Notes under the pieces: model-generated
The model's input: the letters and a program-made list of their open reading frames with translations, nothing else
Database searches by the model: none
What the model was told of the DNA's origin: nothing
Translations under genes and position numbers: made by a program
Shown here: positions 15,356 to 24,281 of the stretch, in pieces
How the letters are laid out: each line of letters opens with the position of its first letter
How positions within the stretch are numbered: the first letter of the stretch is position 1
Source of the DNA: Acidobacteriota bacterium
GTDB taxonomy: Bacteria; Acidobacteriota; Terriglobia; UBA7540
NCBI GenBank assembly: GCA_021817045.1
Contig: JAKAWG010000024.1
Coordinates: forward strand, 1-57,827
Reading direction: 5' to 3'
DNA: 57,827 nt

Positions 15356-16744
15356 TTGAATCTCGACACCACATCGAAATCTGCGGAACTCATCGAGCTC
15401 GAACGGCGCTACTGCTCGTTCGGCGATACAGTGCATTATGCCGAGCCGCCCAAGGTCTTTTCCGCCTGCGAAGGCTGCTACCTTTACGACGAAGAAGGAA
15501 CACCCTATCTCGACTTGCAGATGTGGTACTCCGCAGCGAGCTTCGGCTACAAGAACCCGCGCTTGAACGATGCTCTGAAACGCCAGCTTGACCGATTGCC
15601 TCAGCTTGCGTGCCAATATCTGCACGCCGAGAAAATCGAAGTTGCGGCGCGCATTGCCCGTGCCTGCGAAGAGCGCTTCGGCGTGAAAGGCCGCGTTCAC
15701 TTTAACGTAGGGGGGTCGCAGGCCATCGAAGATTCGCTCAAGATCGTTCGCAATGCCACGGGGAAAAACCTGATGTTTGCCTTCATGGGCGGCTATCACG
15801 GCCGCACGCTCGGCGCCTCCGCCATCACTTCGAGCTACCGTTACCGGCGCCGCTACGGGCATTTCGGTGACCGCGCACAGTTCGTCTTCTATCCTTACTG
15901 CTTCCGCTGCATTTACGGACTGAAACCGGAAAGCTGCGACCTGTATTGCGAAGAGCAGTTCGCGAGCCTCTTCGACAGCGAATACTACGGCGCGTGGGAC
16001 GCCAAGGCGAGCTCGGCCGAATACGGAGCTTTTTACATCGAGCCCGTTCAGGGCACGGGCGGCTACGTCATTCCGCCTTCCGACTATTTCAAGCGACTGA
16101 AACAGACTTGCGACAAGCGGAAGATTTTGATCGTCGATGACGAGATCCAGATGGGCTTTTACCGCACCGGAAAGCTCTGGGCCATTGAACACTGGGGCAT
16201 CACGCCGGACATCATTGTCTTCGGCAAGGCGCTCACCAACGGCCTCAACCCGCTCTCCGGCCTGTGGGCGCGCGAGGAGTTGCTTTCGCCGGAAGTGTTC
16301 CCGCCCGGCTCGACGCACTCCACATTTTCTTCCAACACGCTCGGCACGGCGGTCGCGCTCGAAGTGCTCAAGATGGCCGAGGATGAAGATTACGAGAAGT
16401 TGGTCAACGAAACGGGTGCGTATTTTCTGGCGGGCCTTCAGCGCCTTCAGCGGCTGCACCCGGGAATCATCGGCCAGGTTGAAGGACTAGGCCTGGCTCT
16501 GCGGATCGAGGTTTGCCAGCCCGACGGCTTCACCCCTGACCGCGAGCTCACCGACCGCATCTTCGCCGAGGGCTTGCGCGGAAACCTCCAGGCCAACGGC
16601 CGCCGCTACGGGTTAGTCCTGGACGTAGGCGGATATTACAAAAACGTGTTTACCCTCGCGCCTTCCTTTACCATCACGCGCGAGGAGATCGACCTCGCCG
16701 TCAACCTGCTCGACCAACTCTTCACCCGCTGCCAAAGTCTGTAG
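15356..16744 (+). CDS. Class III PLP-dependent aminotransferase
   Basis: This is a 462-residue fold-type I aminotransferase of the GabT/ArgD/omega-aminotransferase class. The PLP Lys lies in IIVFGKALTNG, the Asp in LIVDDEIQMGF, and the aromatic stacking block is FMGGYHGRTLGAS. An insertion after the GGYHGRT motif contains four Cys (FYPYCFRCIYGLKPESCDLYC), seen in a subset of class III enzymes. It starts at TTG with GGAGGG 4-5 bp upstream. It follows the HAD gene by 161 bp on the same strand and probably belongs with the ACP-ketosynthase run, adding an amino group to a keto or aldehyde intermediate. The substrate is not known. Confidence 0.9.
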   Translation: MNLDTTSKSAELIELERRYCSFGDTVHYAEPPKVFSACEGCYLYDEEGTPYLDLQMWYSAASFGYKNPRLNDALKRQLDRLPQLACQYLHAEKIEVAARIARACEERFGVKGRVHFNVGGSQAIEDSLKIVRNATGKNLMFAFMGGYHGRTLGASAITSSYRYRRRYGHFGDRAQFVFYPYCFRCIYGLKPESCDLYCEEQFASLFDSEYYGAWDAKASSAEYGAFYIEPVQGTGGYVIPPSDYFKRLKQTCDKRKILIVDDEIQMGFYRTGKLWAIEHWGITPDIIVFGKALTNGLNPLSGLWAREELLSPEVFPPGSTHSTFSSNTLGTAVALEVLKMAEDEDYEKLVNETGAYFLAGLQRLQRLHPGIIGQVEGLGLALRIEVCQPDGFTPDRELTDRIFAEGLRGNLQANGRRYGLVLDVGGYYKNVFTLAPSFTITREEIDLAVNLLDQLFTRCQSL

Positions 16745-16777
16745 GCGCTGGTGTTCAAGGGAAAGCCAAGCGTTGAG

Positions 16778-16829
16778 AGTCAAAAGTTAAAAGTCAGGTG
16801 CAACGACAGGGCAAGCGCAACTTTTGACT
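16778..16829. terminator. Inverted repeat between convergent genes
   Basis: Perfect 11-bp arms AGTCAAAAGTT (16778-16788) and AACTTTTGACT (16819-16829), with T-rich sequence after each arm, lie between the aminotransferase stop and the convergent glycosyltransferase stop. This fits a bidirectional terminator. Confidence 0.5.
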
Positions 16830-16861
16830 TTTCGACCTTTGACTTGTTTGTGCGGGCACTA

Positions 16862-17549
16862 TTACAGTTGCCTTAGGAAACGCCAGGTTGCTGGCGCGCG
16901 GCGGCGCAAGGCGACTTGGCGCCTCATGCGACCGCGCAGGGCGAAGAGGTCTTTGGGAAGATCAACGTCCCTTTCAGGCGAAAGCTGCGAGCACGAGAGG
17001 CCCGCCGAGAGGAGGTTGCGCATCGTGTCCGCCAACGCCCATTCCGTCCCCCAACGAATTCCCCTCAGCAGCGTTCGCTTCATCGCCATCGCTTCGCGCC
17101 GCAAGCCGATCAGATAGTAGCCGCCATCGGGACACGGTCCAAGCACGGAATGGCACCAGCGGAGCTCCGAAAGGGCATTCAACAGGGTTTGGCCCCTAAG
17201 CTCAGGCGAATCCGTTCCGATGATGACGGCCTTAGCGTGACGGCCAAGCAGAAATCCGAACGCGCGCTCCACACGCAATCCAAAATCCTTGCCGCGCTGC
17301 GGAAGTACACTGAAGCTCCCGGTGCGCGAAGCGGGAAATCTAATTGGCCGGAGTGCGCGCCCCGCGAGCAGAAGATAGAGTGACGCTTTGCCGCCCATCC
17401 GACTTGCTTTGTCAAGCGCGTCATCAAGCAGCGCGCCGTGAAACTTCGCGGCGCCCTCGGCGCCGAGGAGGGGAATGAGCCGGGTCTTGGCGAAACCTGG
17501 TCGCGGCGCTCGCGCGAAGACGGCGACGGCTGCATCAGACGAACCGCAT
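16862..17549 (-). pseudogene. TIGR04282-type glycosyltransferase, frameshifted near the start
   Basis: The reading frame contains the N-terminal VAVFARAPRPGFAKTRL nucleotide-sugar motif, IIGTDSPEL and LGPCPDGGYYLIGL, which define the DUF2064/TIGR04282 glycosyltransferases (about 200-230 residues). No ATG, GTG or TTG precedes this motif in frame. The nearest in-frame ATG (17398) would cut it off. An ATG at 17549 lies in another frame and hits TGA after four codons. Dropping one T at about 17537 would give a clean N-terminus of M-R-F-V-D-A-A-V-A-V-F-A-R. Either the gene is disrupted by one base or the sequence has an error there. The body of the protein is otherwise intact. Confidence 0.65.
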
Positions 17550-17682
17550 TTTCGGAGGGAGGAGCTACCGTGTCCGGACCCGTCTGGACACTCTCGACAA
17601 ACAGAACTACGCCGGAATCTCAGAACAAGCGCACTGGCAACCGCCGTCGCGCACCCCGCTGCGTCATGCGCTCGGCGCGACT

Positions 17683-18195
17683 TCAGATGAACATCTCCTC
17701 GTCCTGCGTGGCCTCACGCACGTTCGCGTGATGCCGGCGCGCGAACAGAAAATCCAAACCGGACTGAATGCCCCGGATAATCGCCGAAAATTCGCGTAAG
17801 GGGTTCAGAATGCCGCGCTGCACAACGCCCGCCGTCTCCTCCAGCTTGTCGCTAAGATCGGCGACCATCCGGTCGATGCGCACGAGTTGTACGCGAAGCC
17901 TGTCGGTGAAGTCCTCGATCGCCCCATCCAACTTGCCCGCGCGCTCCGTGGCAATGCGGCTGATCTCCACCGCATTGGCGGTGATCGTGCGGATGGGTTC
18001 GCGCGAGGCGGCAAGAATTTCCACAGCCTCATGAAGCACCAGATCGACTTGCCGCTTCACGTCGGCACCGACCTTACTTACATCCCTATGGACCCGTCGC
18101 GCGATCAGGTAAAGGAGAAGCCAGACCGTTGCCTGCATCGCTAGAGCGATTGCCGCAATTACCACAAAAACCGCGATCACCGTTCCGTGGTCCAT
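17683..18195 (-). CDS. DUF948-like membrane-anchored coiled-coil protein
   Basis: The 170-residue protein has an N-terminal membrane segment (about 5-33). A long helical region follows (about 40-135, VSKVGADVKRQVDLVL ... RIDRMVADLSDKLEETAG), consistent with a cytoplasmic coiled coil. This resembles DUF948-type proteins, which often occur next to YtxH proteins, as here. GAGGAAAT lies directly before the ATG. Function is unknown; an envelope or stress role is common in the group. Confidence 0.7.
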   Translation of the reverse strand: MDHGTVIAVFVVIAAIALAMQATVWLLLYLIARRVHRDVSKVGADVKRQVDLVLHEAVEILAASREPIRTITANAVEISRIATERAGKLDGAIEDFTDRLRVQLVRIDRMVADLSDKLEETAGVVQRGILNPLREFSAIIRGIQSGLDFLFARRHHANVREATQDEEMFI

Positions 18196-18225
18196 ATTTC
18201 CTCGCCCGCGATAGCTCTGCTCGCG

Positions 18226-18522
18226 CTACCGGGTCTTGGCCTTTTCTTCCTGGTAGGCTTGTTTGCCAGCTTCAAGGGCAGCAGAGAGCTGTTCTTTCTG
18301 CTGAGTAACAAGATCTTTGGCCTTGCCGACCAACTGCTCGGCCTGACCGCGGACTTCCTTGCTTTTTGACGTCACGTAGTCCTTGCCTTGGTTCGCGCGA
18401 ACTCCGATCAAGTCACGCATTTCCTGCCCGGTCTGAGGGGCAAAAAGAAGTGCCAACAAAGCACCAACACCCAGCCCAGCCAAAAAGTATGCAAATTTCC
18501 CCGCGCTTACGTCTTCAGCCAT
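18226..18522 (-). CDS. YtxH-domain protein
   Basis: This is a 98-residue protein with one N-terminal membrane span (FAYFLAGLGVGALLALLFAP), the FAPQTGQEMRDLI signature of YtxH proteins and a helical, Lys/Gln-rich tail. ATG 18522 is preferred because AAGGAGG is about 10 bp upstream; an in-frame TTG three codons earlier sits too close to it. YtxH proteins are stress-linked in Bacillus, but the molecular role is unknown. Confidence 0.8.
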   Translation of the reverse strand: MAEDVSAGKFAYFLAGLGVGALLALLFAPQTGQEMRDLIGVRANQGKDYVTSKSKEVRGQAEQLVGKAKDLVTQQKEQLSAALEAGKQAYQEEKAKTR

Positions 18523-18579
18523 TGTCGTCAACCTCCTTCAAATCTCGTCGGTGCCACTCTTGGTCCGGATGATTCTGAC

Positions 18580-18849
18580 CTAGACCGGAAGCACGCGAGA
18601 GGCCACGTCCTTCCCTTCTTCCATCAAGTCCTCTACCGCTCGTCGGCCTGCCTTCACAAAGTGCTGAGCGTCACGGCGAATGGCCTTGCCGCGCGCCGCC
18701 AGGTAATCCCGGCCCTCCTCGGCTCGCTTCCCAATTAGCTCACGCGTCTCCTCGCCACTGCGAGGAGCATACAACAGAGCAGCGAGCGCTCCCAGGCTCG
18801 CCCCCGCAACGAAGCACATCAAACTGAAATTTATGGGGCTCTTTTTCAT
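18580..18849 (-). CDS. YtxH-domain protein, second copy
   Basis: This is an 89-residue paralogue of the neighbouring gene. It has an N-terminal span (LMCFVAGASLGALAALLYAP), the YAPRSGEETRELIG signature and a charged helical C-terminus. The start at MKKSPINF (18849) gives a normal anchor and has AAGG about 5 bp upstream. The tandem arrangement suggests local duplication. Confidence 0.8.
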   Translation of the reverse strand: MKKSPINFSLMCFVAGASLGALAALLYAPRSGEETRELIGKRAEEGRDYLAARGKAIRRDAQHFVKAGRRAVEDLMEEGKDVASRVLPV

Positions 18850-18971
18850 GGCGCACCTTCTTTCTTCCCCATCCAAGTACATCGTACGATTAGCGTCCCA
18901 TTATATCAACACAATATTTTTGAAAAGACTGGCGATAATACGTAAGCCGTCGAGACGGTTTATTGCCCGAC

Positions 18972-20783
18972 CTACCCGTTTGACTCCGCCAGGTACTGCT
19001 GGATGGCCCGTGCCTGCGCCGGTTTGACCACCTGACACAACTCATCAGCAGAAAGACTTCGCATAGCCTCGATGTTCCCGAAGTGCGAGAGCAGCTTCTG
19101 GGCTGTTCGGTCACCGATGCCAGGAATTTTCGTCAAGTCGCTGGTCAAACTTCGGCGCGTACGCCTTTGGCGGTGGAAAGCTACGGCAAACCGGTGGGCC
19201 TCATCGCGAATTTGCTGGATCAGATGCAACGCCGGGGAGTGCCGGTCCAAAACGACGGGTTCATCTTCGCGGCCAAGCACATAGAGTATTTCCTCTTTCT
19301 TGGCGATGCTGGCCATGGGTTGATTGATGACGGGGAGCGATTCGAGCGCCTCCGCGCCGGCGTGTAATTGCCCGACGCCGCCGTCGATAAGGATAAGGTC
19401 GGGAAACCGCTTCTTTTCCTCAAGCAAACGACGGTATCTCCTCCCCACCACCTCGCGCATGCTGGCGAAATCATCATTGTGGGGCACAGTTTTGAGGATG
19501 AATTTGCGGTAGTCGCACCTCTTCATTGCGCCGTCTTCCCACACCACCATCGAGGCGACAATATCCGTGCCCTGGATGTGAGAAATATCGAACGCCTCGA
19601 TGCGTTTGGGTGGCCGCGGGAGATCAAGCGCCTCGGACAGATTTCCCAGCACGTCGGCCAGCGCGGGCTTGAGGGTGCGGAAGCGGCGATCGAACGAGTG
19701 GCATGCGTTTCGCGCCACCAACTCGGCCATGGAACGCTTGGGCCCGGCCTGCGGCGTGAAAATGCGCACGTGCCCGCCCGATTTTTCCGAAAGGAATTGT
19801 TCGAGCATTTCCCGGTCTTCAAAGTCCAAAGGCACGTGAATTTCGGCCGGCAGCGTCTGCTGGTCGAGGTAAAGCTGCTTGAGGAGCGAAGAGAAGAATT
19901 CGGGCGCGTCGAAAGCCTCCAGGTCCTCCCAGAAAAACTCACGCCGGTCCACGACGCGTCCCGAGCGGAGGTGAAAGAGGTTGACGGCCACGAGAGGCCC
20001 TTCCTGGTGAAATCCGAAAATATCCACGTCGTCGCCACGCGCCGCCGCCATCTTCTGGCGTTCGCGGATTTCCTCGACCACGCGAATCTGGTCCCGCAGC
20101 CGCGCCGCTTCCTCGTAACGCTCGGAACAGGAGGCTTCCTCCATGCGCACCCGCAGGTCACGCGCCAGGTCGTTGACGCGACCTTCCAGCAACATGCGCA
20201 CTTGGCGCACACGCTCCGCGTAGATTTCCGGCGTCGTCAGTCCTTCGGTACATGGACCCAGGCACCGCTTGATGTAATACTGGAGGCATGGGCGCGGATG
20301 AAAGCGTGTCAGGTCCACGTAACAGGAGGGAATGCGGAAACTACGGTGAATAAGATCCGTCAGCCGGTAGGCAAGGCGGGCGGGGAAGAACGGCCCGAAA
20401 TAGAGCGAGCCGTCTTTCTTGAGCCGGCGTGTCACGTAGACGCGGGGGAAGCGTTCGGCGACTGTAAGCTTCACGTAGGGATAAGTTTTGTCGTCGCGCA
20501 GGAGGACGTTGTAGCGAGGCTTGAACTGCTTGATGAGGTTGTTCTCAAGGACAACCGCTTCCTTTTCCGAATCGACGACGATCCACTCCAGATCGCGCGC
20601 CGCCTCGAGCATCCGCTCGCGTTTCACATCGATCGGGCGTGAATCCTGAAAGTAGGAGCGCACCCGCTGCTTCAGCGATTTGGCCTTGCCGACATAGATG
20701 GGCCGGCCCCCAGCGTCCTTGTAGACGTAGACGCCTGGCTGGTCAGGAAGCGATTCAGCTTTTTGTTCGATCCATGACTCCAC
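18972..20783 (-). CDS. uvrC: Excinuclease ABC subunit C
   Basis: UvrC makes both incisions around a DNA lesion after loading by UvrAB. The 603-residue protein is complete. It has the GIY-YIG nuclease domain (DQPGVYVYKDAGGRPIYVGKAK, about 13-90), a UvrB-interacting UVR helix pair (about 200-235), the C-terminal RNase H-like endonuclease starting at FDISHIQGTD with later DLILIDGGVGQL, and helix-hairpin-helix motifs at the end (LTKIPGIGDRTAQKLLSHFG). It appears to be transcribed alone. Confidence 0.98.
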   Translation of the reverse strand: MESWIEQKAESLPDQPGVYVYKDAGGRPIYVGKAKSLKQRVRSYFQDSRPIDVKRERMLEAARDLEWIVVDSEKEAVVLENNLIKQFKPRYNVLLRDDKTYPYVKLTVAERFPRVYVTRRLKKDGSLYFGPFFPARLAYRLTDLIHRSFRIPSCYVDLTRFHPRPCLQYYIKRCLGPCTEGLTTPEIYAERVRQVRMLLEGRVNDLARDLRVRMEEASCSERYEEAARLRDQIRVVEEIRERQKMAAARGDDVDIFGFHQEGPLVAVNLFHLRSGRVVDRREFFWEDLEAFDAPEFFSSLLKQLYLDQQTLPAEIHVPLDFEDREMLEQFLSEKSGGHVRIFTPQAGPKRSMAELVARNACHSFDRRFRTLKPALADVLGNLSEALDLPRPPKRIEAFDISHIQGTDIVASMVVWEDGAMKRCDYRKFILKTVPHNDDFASMREVVGRRYRRLLEEKKRFPDLILIDGGVGQLHAGAEALESLPVINQPMASIAKKEEILYVLGREDEPVVLDRHSPALHLIQQIRDEAHRFAVAFHRQRRTRRSLTSDLTKIPGIGDRTAQKLLSHFGNIEAMRSLSADELCQVVKPAQARAIQQYLAESNG

Positions 20784-20953
20784 GTGAGCAACGGCCCCAA
20801 TACCTTCAATTATGAGCGATGCTCGGGCGATTTGAAAGAATCCGGGAACGGGGTGCTGTCTAAGCTTGACGTGGGGCTATCGTAGGGCGGCCGTTTGGCG
20901 AAGCTACCTGCTCGCGACGCCCCAAACTAGCCCATGTCCCCTCAATAGGCCGG

Positions 20954-20983
20954 TTGGAAGGCTTGGAGCTTTATCGCTATAAT
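20954..20983 (+). promoter_or_regulatory. Sigma-70 promoter for the fabZ-lpxA-lpxI run
   Basis: A perfect TATAAT (20978-20983) is preceded 18 bp upstream by TTGGAA (20954-20959, four of six). The predicted leader is about 65 nt to the GTG of fabZ at 21055. Confidence 0.55.
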
Positions 20984-21054
20984 GCACGTTTGGCTCACTC
21001 AGCGTGCTGACAACAAGGGGCAACTGAGCGGAGTCATAGAAGAGCGAGGGTAAC

Positions 21055-21531
21055 GTGGCGGAGACGGCGCTAGAATCTGAACAGAACGTGGTGTACACGG
21101 TCACAGACATTCTTCGAATCCTTCCGCACCGCTACCCCTTCCTCCTGGTAGATCGAATTGTCGCGCTCGAACCGGAGAAACGAATTGTCGGCCTGAAGAA
21201 CGTTACGGTGAACGAGCCGTTTTTTCAAGGCCACTTCCCCGGCGCCCCGGTTATGCCAGGCGTCCTCATCATCGAGTCGATGGCGCAGGTAGCGGGCGTG
21301 CTCATTTACCGCGACCTGCCCGATAAAGAGAAGAAGCTGATCTATTTCACCGGCATCGAAAACGCCAAGTTTCGGCGGCCGGTGACGCCCGGAGATCAGG
21401 TATTGGTTGAGATGGAGCTTCAAAGTCGGCGCAACACGTTCGGCAAAATGGCCGGCCGTGCGACGGTTGACGGGAAACTGGTTGCGGAAGCCACCGTGCT
21501 CTTCGCCATCGTAGACCACCCCGCGAAATGA
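21055..21531 (+). CDS. fabZ: (3R)-hydroxyacyl-ACP dehydratase
   Basis: This enzyme dehydrates beta-hydroxyacyl-ACP in fatty acid elongation and balances acyl chains between phospholipid and lipid A. The 158-residue hot-dog fold protein carries LPHRYPFLLVDRI and the active-site GHFPGAPVMPGVLIIESMAQ (catalytic His and Glu). It starts with GTG preceded by GAGGG. Its stop overlaps the lpxA start by ATGA, so translation is coupled. Pairing with lpxA is the classical arrangement. Confidence 0.96.
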   Translation: MAETALESEQNVVYTVTDILRILPHRYPFLLVDRIVALEPEKRIVGLKNVTVNEPFFQGHFPGAPVMPGVLIIESMAQVAGVLIYRDLPDKEKKLIYFTGIENAKFRRPVTPGDQVLVEMELQSRRNTFGKMAGRATVDGKLVAEATVLFAIVDHPAK

Positions 21532-22304
21532 AAGCCCACCCCACTGCCATCGTTGACTCCGGAGCCCGGCTTGCCTGCTCCGTGACCATCGGCCCATACA
21601 GCGTGATCGGCAAAGACGTTGAACTTGGCGAGGACTGCGAGGTGATGTCGCACGTTGTTCTCGGCGGCCCGACGCGCGCTGGCCGCGGCAACCGCTTTTT
21701 CCCTTATGCTTCGGTCGGCCTCGATCCGCAGGACATGAAATATCGCGGCGAGCGGACCGAACTGGAGATCGGCGACGCGAACGTCTTCCGTGAATTCGTG
21801 ACCGTGCATCGCGGAACCAGCGAAGGAGGCGGCGTCACGCGGATCGGAAGCCATTGCCTGCTGATGGCCTACGTTCACATCGCTCACGACTGCAAGATCG
21901 GCGACCACGTCATCATGTCAAACGCCGCTTCACTCGCGGGCCATATTGAAATCGGTGATTACGCCAATGTCGGTCCGTTTTGCGGCATCCACCAGTTCAC
22001 CCGTATCGGCGCTTACAGCTTCCTCGGCGCCTTCACCGTGGTCAACAAGGACATTCTTCCTTACTCAAGAACCACCGCCCCTCGGCCTATGGAAGTCCTC
22101 GGTGCGAATCGGATCGGCCTTGAGCGGCTGGGCCTGACGCAGCCTGACATCGACGAACTCGAGAGAGCCTTCCGTTTGCTCTGCCGCTCGAAGCTCAACA
22201 CGACGCAAGCGCTCGAAGCCATCCAGAGCCAGGGCTTCGACTCCTCGCACGTGCGCGCCCTTATGGAGTTCATCCGCACTTCCGAGCGCGGGGTCGCGAA
22301 GTAG
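21528..22304 (+). CDS. lpxA: UDP-N-acetylglucosamine acyltransferase
   Basis: LpxA catalyses the first step of lipid A synthesis, moving a 3-hydroxyacyl chain from ACP to the 3-position of a UDP-GlcNAc-type acceptor. The 258-residue protein starts with left-handed parallel beta-helix hexapeptide repeats (HPTAIVDSGARLACSVTIGPYSVIG). It has the catalytic His region VHIAHDCKIGD and a helical C-terminal domain from about residue 190. The length and motifs are standard. Its presence shows an LPS-bearing outer membrane. Confidence 0.96.
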   Translation: MKAHPTAIVDSGARLACSVTIGPYSVIGKDVELGEDCEVMSHVVLGGPTRAGRGNRFFPYASVGLDPQDMKYRGERTELEIGDANVFREFVTVHRGTSEGGGVTRIGSHCLLMAYVHIAHDCKIGDHVIMSNAASLAGHIEIGDYANVGPFCGIHQFTRIGAYSFLGAFTVVNKDILPYSRTTAPRPMEVLGANRIGLERLGLTQPDIDELERAFRLLCRSKLNTTQALEAIQSQGFDSSHVRALMEFIRTSERGVAK

Positions 22305-22355
22305 CGCCGGCCTCTAGGTCGGTAGGTGCCGGACTGAAACCCGGCGCCACAGCGT

Positions 22356-23168
22356 ATGAATCAATTCCGTTACGCCATCATCGCCGGTAACGGGCGATTC
22401 CCTTTTCTGGTGCTTCAAGCCGCGCACGAGCAAGGCGTGGAGCCAGTGGTGTTTGCCATCCGCGAAGAAGCCGCGACCGCGCTGGCCGAGCACGCTCGCT
22501 CAATCCACTGGCTCAGCCTGGGCGAGATCTCCAAGCTCATGGACTTACTTGCCGCGGAGCGCATTCAAAAGGTCGTCCTGGCCGGCCAAGTCAAGCACGT
22601 GCAGCTTTTTAGCTCGATTCAACCTGATGCCGTGCTGAGCGGCGCGCTGGGCGGTCTTGAACGGCGCAACACCGACGCCCTGATCGGAGCGTTCGTCCAG
22701 ATGCTGGAAGGGCTCGGGATAGAAGTGCTGGACTCAACCTTTTTCTTGAGACCCCTTCTGTCCTCCGTCGGCTGCATGACTCGTCGCATTCCGGACGAGC
22801 CAGAGCAGGCGGATATCCAATATGGGCGTGAAGTTGCCAAGAAAATCGCCGGGCTCGATGTTGGCCAGACCGTAGTGGTGGCCGACCGCGCTTGCGTCGC
22901 AGTGGAAGCGATGGAAGGAACCGACGCCACAATCGAGCGCGCCGCCGGACTCAGTAATGGGCGGCGGCTGGTCGTGGTGAAAGTCAGCAAGCCGGGCCAA
23001 GACATGCGATTTGATGTGCCGGTCGTGGGGCTGAAAACTATCGATGTCATGAAGCGCGCTCGTGCCAGCGCGCTGGCCGTCGACGCCGGCAGGACGCTGA
23101 TGTTCGAACGTGAGGCCTTGATCGAATCGGCGAACGAAGCTGGCATCACGATCGTCGGCGAAGAGTAG
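22356..23168 (+). CDS. lpxI: UDP-2,3-diacylglucosamine pyrophosphatase LpxI
   Basis: LpxI hydrolyses UDP-2,3-diacylglucosamine to lipid X, replacing LpxH in many non-gamma-proteobacteria. The 270-residue protein shows the family N-terminus AIIAGNGRFPFLVLQAA, the central VVLAGQVKHVQLF and the C-terminal catalytic-domain segments GQTVVVADRACVAVEAMEGTD and KPGQDMRFDVPVVGLKT. It follows lpxA by 51 bp in the same direction. lpxB and lpxD are not in the window. Confidence 0.93.
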   Translation: MNQFRYAIIAGNGRFPFLVLQAAHEQGVEPVVFAIREEAATALAEHARSIHWLSLGEISKLMDLLAAERIQKVVLAGQVKHVQLFSSIQPDAVLSGALGGLERRNTDALIGAFVQMLEGLGIEVLDSTFFLRPLLSSVGCMTRRIPDEPEQADIQYGREVAKKIAGLDVGQTVVVADRACVAVEAMEGTDATIERAAGLSNGRRLVVVKVSKPGQDMRFDVPVVGLKTIDVMKRARASALAVDAGRTLMFEREALIESANEAGITIVGEE

Positions 23169-23172
23169 CCCA

Positions 23173-24156
23173 GTGGAGCGAATACGGACGGCGGTGATTG
23201 GAGCGGGCGAACACGGCCGCAACCATGCCCGCCACTATGCGTCAATTCCGGCAGCAGAACTCGTGGGCGTTTACGATGCGCGCCCGGAGCGTGCTCGGGC
23301 CCTGGCAGGCGAGTTCGGGGTGCGCAGCTTCGAGTCGCCGGAAGAAGTCTGGAAGGCCGCCATGGCCGTCAGCATTGTGATCCCCGCCACCAGCCACGCC
23401 GAAGTAGCCCTCGAGGCCTTCGCACACGGAGTGGACGTCCTGCTCGAAAAGCCGATCACGCGAACCGTCGAGGAAGCCGACAGGCTGATTGAAAGCGCCG
23501 AGGCGCACGCGCGGATTCTGCAGGTCGGGCACGTGGAACGCTTCAACCCGGGAGTGGCCGCGGCGCGCGAAATCACTCGTCAGCCGCTATTCTTCGAGGT
23601 ACATCGTCTCGGCGTTTTCAGCCCGCGCAGCCTGGACGTGGACGTGGTCTACGACCTCATGATTCACGATCTCGATCTCGTCCTGTGGTTCGCCAGTTCA
23701 CCTGTGTGCGAGGTGAGAGCCGTGGGCTTGCCTGTGCTTTCAGATAAGGTTGACATCGCCAGCGCGCGCGTGGAGTTTGAAAACGGCGCCGTTGCCAACC
23801 TCACCGCCAGCCGCGTTAGCACGGAAAAGGTGCGGAAGTTCCGGTACTTTCAGCCAAACGAATATGTCTCCATCGACTTCACTCGGCGCGACGTGCTGGT
23901 GGTAAAAGTAGGCGGGGCTGGGTCGCCGCCCGGGCTGGGTTTCCGGCGTCTTGAAACGCGTTCCGTTGAGCCGCTTCGCGCGGAGCTTGAAGCGTTCGTC
24001 GAGGCCGCCCGGACGCGACGGCCGCCGCTGGTAGGAGGCCGCGAAGGGCGGCAGGCCTTGACGCTGGCGGCAAGCGTCATGGACCACATTCAAGCTCACG
24101 CAGCCAAAGTAAATTTGCGGCTCACGCAACCCTCAGGGCAGAGTGGCGAATCTTAG
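23173..24156 (+). CDS. Gfo/Idh/MocA-family oxidoreductase in the lipid A cluster
   Basis: This is a 327-residue NAD(P)-dependent sugar oxidoreductase. The Rossmann motif VIGAGEHGRNHARHY is at the N-terminus, EKPITRTVEEAD carries the EKP catalytic-lysine motif, and DLMIHDLDL follows. It starts with GTG, 4 bp after the lpxI stop, so it is an operon member. Gfo/Idh genes are often found in lpx clusters. One characterised relative (GnnA) oxidises UDP-GlcNAc at C3 to make 3-amino sugars for lipid A, but the partner aminotransferase GnnB is not adjacent here. The exact substrate is unproven. Confidence 0.85.
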   Translation: MERIRTAVIGAGEHGRNHARHYASIPAAELVGVYDARPERARALAGEFGVRSFESPEEVWKAAMAVSIVIPATSHAEVALEAFAHGVDVLLEKPITRTVEEADRLIESAEAHARILQVGHVERFNPGVAAAREITRQPLFFEVHRLGVFSPRSLDVDVVYDLMIHDLDLVLWFASSPVCEVRAVGLPVLSDKVDIASARVEFENGAVANLTASRVSTEKVRKFRYFQPNEYVSIDFTRRDVLVVKVGGAGSPPGLGFRRLETRSVEPLRAELEAFVEAARTRRPPLVGGREGRQALTLAASVMDHIQAHAAKVNLRLTQPSGQSGES

Positions 24157-24281
24157 TCAGAGTAGTGTAACCCTCCAGAGTTTTGGGGCGTAGAATATAC
24201 ACGGGGTTTGGGTCTTTCACGAACCCGCGATCAGCGAGCGGTTGTATCCCCTGAACCCCGTTCTTGTGAGATACTAACCAC

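Noticed and set aside
19368..20642. 424-codon open frame antisense to uvrC
   Set aside because: Composition-driven shadow of uvrC without domains, start signals or known family.
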